In this document: positions 12,523-22,394 of the stretch, piece after piece
How the letters are laid out: each line of letters begins with the position of its first letter
Numbering within the stretch: position 1 is the stretch's first letter
Source: Saccoglossus kowalevskii
Taxonomy: Eukaryota > Hemichordata > Enteropneusta > Harrimaniidae
DNA length: 64,000 nucleotides
NCBI RefSeq assembly: GCF_000003605.2
Contig: NW_003142819.1
Coordinates: forward strand, 104,690 to 168,689
Direction: 5' to 3'
Notes under the pieces: model-generated
The model's database searches: none
What the model was told of the DNA's origin: nothing
Seen by the model: only the letters and a program-made list of their open reading frames with translations
Translations under genes and position numbers: made by a program

Positions 12523-15500
12523 TGATGGGCGTTCAATAAGAATGCCCCTGACCCACTTCCAGTTGTCTGATCTAGATACAATTTTGCATGTGTAATGATT
12601 AACATCTCTATGGGTTATGTCGCAAAAACAGCTCTGATCTATTGGTATTTGAAAGGACGCACACCAACTTTTGATGAAATGAAAGAAACTTATGGTGATG
12701 ATACCCCATCCTATGATCTTGTAAAATGCTGGCATCGTGAATTCAAACATGGCCGGAAACAACTCCCAGACCTGATCTGTCCGTCAAGTTGATGCAGTCA
12801 TTTTGGAAGATCGATGCATTACCGTTTCCCAAATAGCCCAAGAGGTCAGTACAGGGTCTGTGAAAACTATCATTCATGATCATTTGCATATGCATAAGGT
12901 GTCTACCAAATGAATTCCCGGGCTGCTCACACCTTTCCAGAAGCAAGAACGCGTCGAGTGCTCAAGGATGAATTTGGAGATGTGCCAAGAAGATAAGTCA
13001 AAGTTTTTCAAAAGACTGATTACACAGGATGAAACTTGGGTACATCACTATGATCCAGAGACCAAAGCCCAGTCAATGCAGTGGAAGGAAGCACTTGGAC
13101 TCACCACCTCCAAATAAGGCAAGGGTGCAGCCCTCTGCTGGCAAGATCATGCACAGTTTTCTGGGACCAAGACGGAGTAGTGATGACAGATTTCCTGGCA
13201 AAGTGTACCACATTACAGGAGCCTATTACACTTCACTTTTGATGAAATTAAGAGGAGCTATCAAAATCAAGAGACGGGCAAGATCAGCAAATATATCCTC
13301 CTCCTGCAGGACAACGCTGTCATGAATTTGTTTTCGCGTATCTGTTGCGTACTAGTGTATGGCTGTGTTAGACCTCTATTTCTGACAGTTGGTATTCGCA
13401 GTTAGTAATATAGTGAACGATTAATCAAAAGTTATGACGTGTCCAGTACTTAGTGTGATTGGCTGTATGATTGAAGGCCACGTCTTAATAAATGAATAAA
13501 CAAGAGAGACGCAGTCTAGGGACAGAGTCTTGGGTCAGCCTTGCGATAGTCTTGGGGACTTTTTCCCAGGGCGCTGTGTCTCACATGGTACTCGACTGAC
13601 GAGAGTTGAAATGTATTTTGTTGTGTGCGTCTATTTGACTGTAAGGTTTAAGTGACTTTTCCGATCCCGTTTGACGACTGCGTTTGATGACTAACGACAT
13701 TACCCGAATCACGCCGATGAACAACGCTGAAGAGATGAAGACTTCGGAGCCCCTTAGGAAGGACAAGTATCGATTAGAACTGTATAATCAAGGTGACTTG
13801 AGCAACATTAAAGACAAGATGATGAAATAACGACCCGGACTAACGCAATGAAAGAGGAGAAGACGCTATAGAGACTGTGATTAGAACTTTAGCTATTTGT
13901 GTATTGTGTAGAGAACCGTAATGGACACTGTAACTCAAAGACATTGAACTCTTTTTCAGAATCTCAACACTATTGTTCAGTATGTAACGTATTGCTTGCT
14001 TTTTTTTATATTGAATTGTATGTATGTGAGCGCCCAGATCTTTGTTTTGAACTGATATTTAGTGATGTGCGAGGTCCTTTATATTGATTTAAGCATGTTT
14101 CAGTGGACAAGTATTTGCAACACAGTGTTATGAGTTTTATGAAGTTTTATGGTGTTTTACTGAGTTTAAGAGTAAGGAATATGATGGGGAGAGTAATGCC
14201 CCAAAGAGTTTTCAGAGTTTTAGTAGTTGTCGATGTACAGAGATACCGACGTTTTGAGAATTATTGAAGTTTACGTGTTGTTTTCGGAATACTTTTGGAC
14301 ACTTTTTGTGAGTTGATTTGAGTTGAGAGCATTTTGGAACGTTTTTTTATGTCTTTTTGAAATGAGATTGTGGTGCGCCTATGTATGTATTGTTTGATAA
14401 CGCAAGCTTTTGCTCATGATTGACAAGATTATATGTAACTTAGTAGTGTCTATCGTTTTAGCCTTTTCCCGTCGTTTTTGCCAGAGGAGTAATGTGTTAT
14501 GATAACGACTTTGTTTTTGAATTCCGTTTCCACGCCGTATGACTTTTGTTTAGATTAACGACTTGTGAGTTCAGTTGAAGTTTATAAGTATAAGCGTATA
14601 GGACAGAAGTTTGATTAATAGATTGTTTATTCATTGATTAGTAGTAGTTGCAATGCTTTAACCGAGAGACGCATCCCTGGTAATTACATCATCATGCTGT
14701 CGACTGCAGCGATTGGCTGGTCGCTTGGTTACACCGCCACGCCTTAGTTTTTTTTACCTTTTGATATAGAGTTTGTAACCTTAGTAACGGGAGACAGTGC
14801 AGCGAAGGGCTTATGTCGGCGGACTGTTTTGAGGAAAACGGTACGGTTTGAGCCCCTTCCTGGAAGAGTAGGATATTTAGACTTATAACCGTTGATATTT
14901 GTGACTTTATAACCATTGTATTTAGAATTATAATCAGTGTATTTAATCAGTGTGTTTTACTCTTTTGATTAGTATTGTATTTAACCTGTATGACGATGAG
15001 TAGATGACGGTATCCTTGATTTATGAACGTGTTATGCCAGGAGGCATAGCTCAGTTTGGGTGAAGAGATGTGTCATGAATTTGTTTGCATGTATTTGTTA
15101 ATCGACTTATTTAGCTGATTACTAGTGAATGGCTGTGTTAGATCTGTCATCATTTAAGTTCATGCGGGGTCCTGGACGGAACTTGACTCAGTGATTTGGA
15201 ACTAATTACGATATAACCGTTGCCATTCGGACCGCTATTTCTGACAGTTGGTATTCGCAGTTAGTAATATAGTGAACTATAAATCAAAATTTATGACGTG
15301 TCCAGTACTTAGTGTGATTGGCGATAGTCTTGGTGACTTTTCCCCAGGGCGCTGTGTGACTTTTCCGATACCGTACCTCAAGGGGACGTGTATAGAGAGA
15401 AGACGAGTATTCCCCCTGACACGTGTTTGGGAACCCCATAGGAGAAAATTTTCCCCATGATAACGCTCTGGTCCACAACTCGCATGTTGCCAGATCAGAA

Positions 15501-15818
15501 GCACAGGCGTGTGGCGATGAACTCCCCACCCATCCCCCTCACTCTCCTGACCTTGCACCCTCTGAATTTCATCTCTTCCCAGCCATGAGAGGAAAGCGTT
15601 TCCCAGATGATGCAGCCTTGATTTCTGAAGTTATGACGTGGTTGGAGGACCAACCAGGGGTGTTCTACAAAACGGTGTCTAAAGCTGCATCAAACGATGG
15701 GAGAAATGCATAACTCTGGGTGGTTCTTATGTAGAGAAAGACTAATAACTGTACCAATTTACTTTAATCTCCTGCTATCGGAAATGGGTCAGGAGCATTA
15801 CTTATTGAACGCCTCTCG
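12523..15818 (+). mobile_element. Dead mariner-type DNA transposon, split by an LTR element
   Basis: Terminal inverted repeats of about 38 bp share GGCGTTCAATAAG and CCTGACCCA, at 12523-12560 and, inverted, at about 15781-15818. Each is flanked outside by TA (12521-12522, 15819-15820), as expected for mariner. The transposase begins near 12595 and contains WYLKGRTPTFDEMKETYGD, ITQDETWVHHYDPE (first catalytic Asp), QDNALVHNS (second, reconstituted across the insertion) and HPPHSPDLAPSEFHLFP (third). Several frameshifts and stops lie between 12780 and 13320, and the second-to-third Asp spacing is about 29 residues where 34 is usual, so a short deletion is likely. An LTR element (13318-15462) interrupts the gene. 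Confidence 0.85.
13318..15462 (+). mobile_element. Non-autonomous LTR element inserted in the mariner transposase
   Basis: The 5' LTR starts TGTCATGAATTTG at 13318. The 3' LTR starts with the same bases at 15071 and ends CATGATA at 15462. ACGC is duplicated on both sides (13314-13317, 15463-15466), and removing the insert restores the mariner frame through QDNALVHNS. The 5' LTR loses similarity to the LTR family after about 13665, so its end is deleted or rearranged. A purine-rich GGGTGAAGAGATG (15058-15070) lies just before the 3' LTR, where a polypurine tract is expected. The roughly 1.4-kb interior has no Gag or Pol coding I can see. A related solo LTR is at 32653-33387. Confidence 0.8.
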
Positions 15819-15820
15819 TA

Positions 15821-16351
15821 TACTAGTATTATTTTTTGAAAGTGTTGGTTATATATAACGCTACATTTTTATATTCAATAACCCACACTTTCAAGTATTT
15901 ACATTAAATAAATGTGCAGCAAGAACAAATGATCACATGACCAAAATTGGTATAATAAATGTTAATAAACTCTTTATATGATACGAGACATCAAATTACA
16001 TACATGCATTTCACGTTCATTAAAGAAACCTTTTGGTTTCCCAGGAATTATACAACTAATTAAATATAATTATGTACATTTCAATCTGCCATCAGCCAGA
16101 AACCTAACTTCAGGGGAAGATTAACCAGATAAAATTCTGAATCTGAGACAATTGTGTTTCAAGTTTTTTGAACAAATACCAGAATATTGACACGGTGGCA
16201 GTGTACATATGGGACAACCGATCATTAGAACACAGTGGAGCCAGAACAAAACATATATATAACACAAAATCGAACTGGCAAGCAGAAATCGTATTAATTT
16301 CAAAATAGAAAATACCTAATAACTAATTAGCATAAAGACATAAATGAAGAA
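15821..16351. other. Intergenic sequence downstream of the minus-strand V-domain gene
   Basis: No coding or repeat structure was recognised. The 3' UTR of the neighbouring minus-strand gene probably ends near the left-pointing polyadenylation signal at 16352-16357. Confidence 0.4.
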
Positions 16352-16357
16352 TTTATT
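16352..16357 (-). promoter_or_regulatory. Polyadenylation signal AATAAA
   Basis: AATAAA on the minus strand, about 90 bp past the TGA of the gene whose coding region ends at 16447. Confidence 0.55.
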
Positions 16358-16446
16358 AGCTTGTAACATGTCGTATATTTATAGAACAGCGTGTATTGTA
16401 ATAGTTGTCATGCAAACACAGGTTGATTGATTGTATACTGGGTTCA

Positions 16447-19400
16447 TCAATGATGTTGCCCTCTACAACACGTGGCCACAGCCCACGTACCACCACCGTT
16501 ACCGTTAACAGCTTTGCAGGTGTCATCTACAGAACAAAACATATACATTGTTAGGAGTCTCCTCTCTGGAAATTACGAGCACATTCAGAAAGTACACAGG
16601 TCATTTGTCAATGATGCGTCTATTGAGATTTTTATTGGAGGGAGTATAGAAAGTTGGGCAAGTCCAATTGAGTACATGTAGTTTAGTATGAAGATTTTTG
16701 TTGTTGAAAATCTTACAATTTCAAAAAAGTGCTTCTCTGACTTACCCTCAATATATGCTCCATGATTACCAACCCATGCAGTGTAGCTGTTACACCCAGT
16801 TAATGTCCACCCTTCGTCACACCAGACTTCCGCTATGTCCCCAATATCAACACCACTCTTTGTGGAATACTTGACCCCACATTCAAGGTCAGGGGCGCTG
16901 CAACACGCAGCGTAGGAGTATACCCCTGTAAGATATCGTTAGTTTTAATCACATGCAGCTCATTTTAGTTGTATGTACTATTAAAGACGAATAAATACAT
17001 TCCAAATAGTTCGGTGGGTAAATGAACACATATCCTTACCTGCACCACAATAGCCGTTAATTGCCTGACACGCGTTCCTTGTTATGGGGCTAGTAGTTTC
17101 TTCTGATTGGTCTCCTACAGGGCGTGCACCATCTATACATGTCCATGGAGTATACGCCATGCATCCTGGGTAATAAAGTAACCATATTTGGTATAAAGAG
17201 GGGGAGGCAAGGGTTATTTTCGTTCAACGTAATTGCAATATATTTTTGTTCGTACAACGTAAATTGAACAAGCAGCCTATCGGCTGAGATAGCTCCGCTG
17301 TTAGCAATGCACATTTCAATTAAAGAACTGAAGACATGATTAGAAAATGAACAATATGAATAGTATCAAAGCAATCAGACTTACAGTTTTTAACAAGAAG
17401 TCGAAAATATCACTTTTTACCAAAAAATTACAAAAATATTCACCAAAATAAATNNNNNNNNNNNNNNNNNNNNNNNNNNNNNNNNNNNNNNNNNNNNNNN
17501 NNNNNNNNNNNNNNNNNNNNNNNNNNNNNNNNNNNNNNNNNNNNNNNNNNNNNNNNNNNNNNNNNNNNNNNNNNNNNNNNNNNNNNNNNNNNNNNNNNNN
17601 NNNNNNNNNNNNNNNNNNNNNNNNNNNNNNNNNNNNNNNNNNNNNNNNNNNNNNNNNNNNNNNNNNNNNNNNNNNNNNNNNNNNNNNNNNNNNNNNNNNN
17701 NNNNNNNNNNNNNNNNNNNNNNNNNNNNNNNNNNNNNNNNNNNNNNNNNNNNNNNNNNNNNNNNNNNNNNNNNNNNNNNNNNNNNNNNNNNNNNNNNNNN
17801 NNNNNNNNNNNNNNNNNNNNNNNNNNNNNNNNNNNNNNNNNNNNNNNNNNNNNNNNNNNNNNNNNNNNNNNNNNNNNNNAGGTCCACATGTAGTACCTAT
17901 ATATGTAATATCAAAGCAATGGACTTGCGGTTTTAACAAGAAGTCGAAAATATCACTTTTTACCAAAAATTACAAAAATATTCACCAAAATTAGAGAATT
18001 AAAGATATCATTACGAAAATGAACAAATCTGAGAGAGGTCCACATGTAGTACCTATATATGTAATATCAAAGCAATTGGACTTGCGGTTTTACAAGAAGT
18101 CGAAAATATCACTTTTTACCAAAAATGACAAAAATATTCACCAAAATTAGAGAATTAAAGATATCATTACAAAATGAACAAATCTAAGAGAGGTCCACAT
18201 GTAGTACCTATATATGTAATATCAAAGCAATTGCACTTGCGGTTTTACAAGAAGTCGAAAATATCACTTTTTACAAAATGACAAAAATATTCACCAAAAT
18301 TAGAGAATTGAAGATATCAACATGAAATGAACAAACCTAAGAGAGGTCTACCCAAGGTACATATACACCAAGTATCAAAGCATTCAGGCTTGTAGTTTTC
18401 AAGAAGAAGTCGAAAAAGTAAAACATTGACACGGACGACGGACGACGGACGACGACGACGGACGACGACGACGGACGACGACGGACAATCACTCATATGA
18501 TAAGCTCCGCTCGACAAAGTCGACAGCGGAGCTAAAAAAAATAATTCCATAATTCTGTAATCACAGGCTAGACGTACAACGTAATCAATCAAATATTTTT
18601 TTCGTTTACTGTATAAAATGTGTCATTTTTTTCGGTACGTACAAGAATTTTCTAGGTTTTCTTGTTTAATTTTCCGTAACATGTAAAATACCCTTTATTT
18701 TCTCTGTAAACATTCAATTTCCACTGTAAACTGTAAAAATGTTTGTTTTTTTCCTTGTAAATTGTAAAAAGCCCTTTTTATTTCCCGTAAAACTGTACCA
18801 ACTACCCCTTGCCCCCTCTATAAATAAATCAAATAGATAGACGACTTTCCCGGAAGTAGCAAAACTGGGGTGCAAAAATACTCCTGCTTTGTCACGGTGG
18901 AAAATACAAACATGTCAGATTGCTTATAATCGATAGAAGGGGATTCTATTTTTGTGATATCAATTGGTGCACTCAGAAGCACAATATCACGCATGCAAGT
19001 TTACGTTACACCCCAAAACGACATGCGCGCGCATGCGAAACGCCGTATCTTCGACTTCCGGGAAAGTCCACACGCTATTGTGTTATTCAATTTGAAAGAC
19101 ATGTTACTATGGTAACTTACCTGTGGGAATTGTAGGACGCCGGTTGAACCAATGATCACATACTGTTTCAGCTATAGCGTCGTCTTGTCTTTCGGATTTT
19201 TCAGACTTGGGGTAATAGCACGTCATATCAGGCCATGTACAGCAACGTGCAAATGCTCGCACTCCTAATAAATGTACATATATTTGCCGGGTCATCATTT
19301 CTCTTGGCACAACAGGGACATTACTGTTATCTTATAAACATTTATAAATTTCACATTTCAAAATAAAACAAGAGTTTCTATTGACCGATTGAACAACAAT

Positions 19401-21640
19401 GTAACATTTTCAAATTAAGTCAACGCGAACTGCACTCTTAAACTGACATTGACATTTATAAATAATTATCAAGACGAAGGGAATGCATTTGTTGTGCCGA
19501 TAGTAAAGCACAACGATTATTAAATCTTCTTTCGACACATCGTTTGGGGATATATAATGTACATTATATAGTGTTTGACTATGGGGACAGGCGATACTAC
19601 CCAGATGCTACCAATGGGGGGGGGATCGCTTAGAAAATAAACTGCAGACATGGGGAAATGTCCGAGATTACAAATTCAATATTTATTGTCTTATGATTTC
19701 AACAGGACAATAATTGTGATTTGTGACAGGATCTAAAGATCTATAAGTCAAGTCAAATTACCGCCGCAAATGACTCATTCCAAACGCCTGCTAAAAAATC
19801 TACACTAAATCAATACGAGTATTATTGTAGACAACAAAAACGAATGAGCTGAACATCATTTAGCCTGACATTTATGCGTGAGTAGGCCCTCGCCGGCCGA
19901 ACGACATCAGACCTCACTGTGTGGGTTTGGAGAACCACTGAGCAACTCACGCGACCTCGTCAGGCTAAACATCATTGTACCACAATCAGTCAAATCGATG
20001 TAATAAGCCATGATGTGTAATGTCAATATCAGGACAATAAACATGTTTGAGGATGTATTCAAATAAACTAATGCATTTCGTGTATTCAGAAAACCAGTAA
20101 GTCAGTGCATCAAACCCAGAACAAATTGACGAGTGTGTGTTTCATTTTTATATCATGTTGGAACAAAATCGGCATTTACACATCCACCGTCCATAAACAC
20201 GGGACTAAGATACCGTTATCTTTTTCATGTTTGCAGAATATTTCATACAATCTGATGAACGCAATCAGTTGTACAATTTATCTCAGTTAAACTTACCAGC
20301 CCCTCCAACACCATTGTATGCCACACAAGTGGCGCGTCCCTGTACGGAAAACACAATTTTTTCACCATCCCTTGAATCGTGTCCACCGCCTTGCAGAAGA
20401 CTGCTACATCCAGTCATTACCTCATCTTCCAAACACGTGACCTGGGACGGGTCGTCATCGCCCGTATTGGACACTAGTCCTTGTCGAGTAGTGCAGACGG
20501 GTTGTATATTTGTCGCACATTCTTTTGATTTCAACTGCCCGATTTCTTGAAAAATCATGAAAATAAAAATATTGCGGGTATCGATGATAGCGAGTACTTT
20601 CTACATATTATAGTAGAATACTTCGACTTTTCACGGAAAGTAAAATTCTTAACAAGTCTGAATTCTCTGAACTACAGTGTCCGCTATGATTGTACTGACG
20701 TAATTGATAGAATGACGTGGACTGACTTACCATTTCTTATCAAGTCTATATTCTCTGAAATACGAGCAACGGTATCCGCTGTAGTTGCACTGACGTCATA
20801 AAGGTCACATACATCGCACGTTTGCTGTTATTGATAAAAATAACAAATGATATAAAACGAACAAGTGATTGGGTTAATATTGCTTCTCGGATTTAGATTT
20901 TAAAAAATCAATTTTTGCATAGTATTTGCGAGTATTTGAGCTCATGACCTGACCTAGGGAGCCACAGAGAACTGCAAGTTGTGGGGCGTTCCCAGGCGAC
21001 TACCTAGCATAGTGATAAAATACCCATAGTCTCTGCGAAGGAGAGCGGGAATTCGGGTATCGTCGGGTTATCATTCGATTCGAACGCCGCGTTTGCTGAT
21101 ATGTGCTTTAAACTTTTGAGTGATAAGTAAAACTTTGACACCTTTCACAAAATATAATCCACGTATTTGTTTTAATATGTTTTACCTAAATGCTAACCAA
21201 GACCTGCAGTAAATAAACATAAATAATAACAATTGTGTTTTGGTTAAAAATTATCAAAAACCGTGGCACTCTTAGAAACAGCATGAAAATGAGCAACATT
21301 TTGCCAGTGACAAAATATGCTAGAACAAAAATAAATACGACGTATGTATTCTAAATATCATGCATGATAACTAGTAATATCTCGTAAATATACTCAATTA
21401 ATATAAGAGTAATACAAAATATAACGCAGATATTATTAATATCTTATAAACCCTTGTTAGCATGTAATCTCAATCATTCTGTCTGAAACATCACAGACCA
21501 CAGTTCACAAATAACGCTTTGGTACGAGTCATGGTAGGTACGTTGGTGACAATTGTCGAACTCACCACTGAAATTACGCTTGCATCCCCGGCTGAAGTTA
21601 CGAGAAGAAACACAGTGAAGAGAAATGCGTTGGTGTACAT
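16447..21640 (-). CDS. Secreted stand-alone PCSK9 V-domain-like protein, paralogue A (7 exons, 315 aa)
   Basis: Minus-strand exons are 21640-21566, 20824-20731, 20545-20297, 19264-19121, 17165-17040, 16925-16746 and 16526-16447; all junctions are GT/AG and the frame is open to TGA. Residues 1 to about 20 form a signal peptide (MYTNAFLFTVFLLVTSAG). Next come a CDVC pair and a short heptad-repeat helix (residues 44-61), then three cysteine-rich modules with the spacing of the PCSK9 C-terminal domain: VTCLEDEVMTGCSS and GVRAFARCC (module 1), GVYSYAACC (module 2), CDEGWTLTGCNS and WAVATCC (module 3). No subtilisin domain is encoded. Exons 2-7 have exactly the lengths of the divergent paralogue at 22395-26187. 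Introns 3 and 4 carry transposons, and intron 4 also a sequencing gap. The role is unknown; the family context suggests extracellular protein binding, possibly as an oligomer. Confidence 0.88.
17454..17879. other. Assembly gap (426 N) inside a tandem repeat
   Basis: The gap lies within the 155-bp repeat array, so collapse or unresolved copy number is the probable cause. Confidence 0.95.
18503..18533. repeat. Hairpin AGCTCCGCT / AGCGGAGCT at the repeat-block end
   Basis: AGCTCCGCT (18503-18511) pairs with AGCGGAGCT (18525-18533). An inner CGAC-AAA-GTCG can also pair, giving a 13-bp stem with a 2-nt bulge. It is followed by poly-A. Confidence 0.7.
18843..19068. mobile_element. MITE with 15-bp perfect ends GACTTTCCCGGAAGT
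   Basis: GACTTTCCCGGAAGT at 18843-18857 and its exact reverse complement at 19054-19068 bound a 226-bp non-coding segment in intron 4 of paralogue A. The otherwise similar intron 4 of paralogue B (25302-25421) lacks it, which supports insertion. I could not settle the target duplication. Confidence 0.75.
19861..19967. mobile_element. 107-bp MITE with perfect 9-bp target duplication
   Basis: The ends are TAGCCTGAC (19861-19869) and GTCAGGCTA (19959-19967), with a second inner inverted pair GCGTGAGT / ACTCACGC. AACATCATT is repeated exactly on both sides (19852-19860 and 19968-19976). A 9-bp duplication suggests the Mutator superfamily, but this is inference because the element has no coding. 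It lies in intron 3 of paralogue A. Confidence 0.8.
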
Positions 21641-22394
21641 CTTGTCGAAGCAATGAAGTTACTGTAACATCAACATTAAGTGTTGTGCACTCTTATACAC
21701 AAAACTACGTCATTGAAAATTTGAATACAATGCTGTTTATCGACCGTTGATGCCAAAACAACACAACAGGAGATGACATCATTGTTTTCAAGTGCACTGG
21801 TGTCGTATACAGCCTGCATACAAATCCTCTGACCACGGCATATATGATATGCTATTGTGAATGATTGTATCAACTAACCAAATGATGTAGGTTGCTATTT
21901 ACTTATTTGTTAATACAATTTTCATGTGTACAAATAATTGCAATTTAGGAGTTATTTCACATCTATTTCCTGCCCTATGAAATGTTCTGGCCAATTTGTT
22001 TTTGCCAAGTTGTCTAATTCGGCGACAGGATGTCAGGCTCTGTTGTGATTGTTGTTTTGATTTTACGGACTACTTTGTAATATGCCAAAATAATTCTCAT
22101 ATTTTTGCCTGAAAGTTGGGTTATAATTACATTTACCCAAAACTGCAGTTCAAAGAATTGTGGTAACGACAGTAATACTGTAAATATAAAAAATAATCAG
22201 ATATAAAAATACAGATGCTTTTAGGTTTGTAGATAAAGGATATGGATGTCGGCTATGAGGTAAATAACCATGAATACAATGACCCCGTGTTATAAGCGAC
22301 CGATAACAAGTTGAAAAAACCACGTGACGTAGATTAGTCAGATATAAAACCAGACACACGTAAATTTTGATATTATAGTAAATACAGTTTTGGC
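21641..22394. promoter_or_regulatory. Shared 754-bp divergent promoter region of the two V-domain genes
   Basis: Both start codons face outward. On the minus side TATAAG (21692-21697) lies 52 bp before the ATG, with TGACGTAG (21705-21712, minus strand) about 8 bp further upstream. On the plus side TATAAAA (22343-22349) lies about 50 bp before the ATG, with TGACGTAG (22325-22332) about 10 bp further upstream, overlapping a CACGTGAC E-box. The mirrored arrangement suggests similar control, through CRE/ATF-like factors by motif resemblance only. Confidence 0.6.

Larger units (their letters stand above)
17290..18533. repeat. Nested block: about 155-bp tandem repeat with AGCTCCGCTGT ends
   Basis: The repeat unit (AGGTCCACATGTAGTACC ... 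GAAGTCGAAAATATCAC ... AAAATATTCACCAAAAT) restarts at 17880, 18036, 18190 and 18344, so periods are 156, 154 and 154 bp. A partial copy lies left of the gap. The block is framed by AGCTCCGCTGT at 17290-17300 and ACAGCGGAGCT at 18523-18533, an 11-bp perfect inverted pair. Before the right end lies a (GACGACG)-rich microsatellite (about 18431-18486). Related diverged copies lie in intron 3 of the plus-strand paralogue (24160-24430, 24980-25050) and in RPL23A intron 2 (about 47815-47920). Confidence 0.75.
17199..18817. mobile_element. DNA-transposon-like insertion in intron 4, bounded by TATAAA duplications
   Basis: The segment begins GAGGGGGAGGCAAGGG and ends CCCCTTGCCCCCTC, imperfect inverted ends. 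Direct copies of TATAAA lie just outside (17193-17198, 18818-18823). The paralogous intron 4 of the plus-strand gene (near 25388-25410) has the uninterrupted site, with one copy of this hexamer on the complementary strand (TTTATA). So this is a true insertion with a 6-bp target duplication. The interior holds GTAA/poly-T low-complexity sequence at both ends and a nested tandem-repeat block with a gap. Confidence 0.75.

Noticed and set aside
12595-13325. Open frames at 12595-12792 and 13029-13325 as separate genes
   Set aside because: They are frameshifted pieces of the mariner transposase.
15248-15558. Overlapping open frames on both strands
   Set aside because: They lie in the 3' LTR and run into mariner sequence; none is a gene.
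17340-17966. 208-codon minus-strand open frame
   Set aside because: It spans the 426-N gap, so most of the frame is unknown bases; the real parts are tandem repeat.
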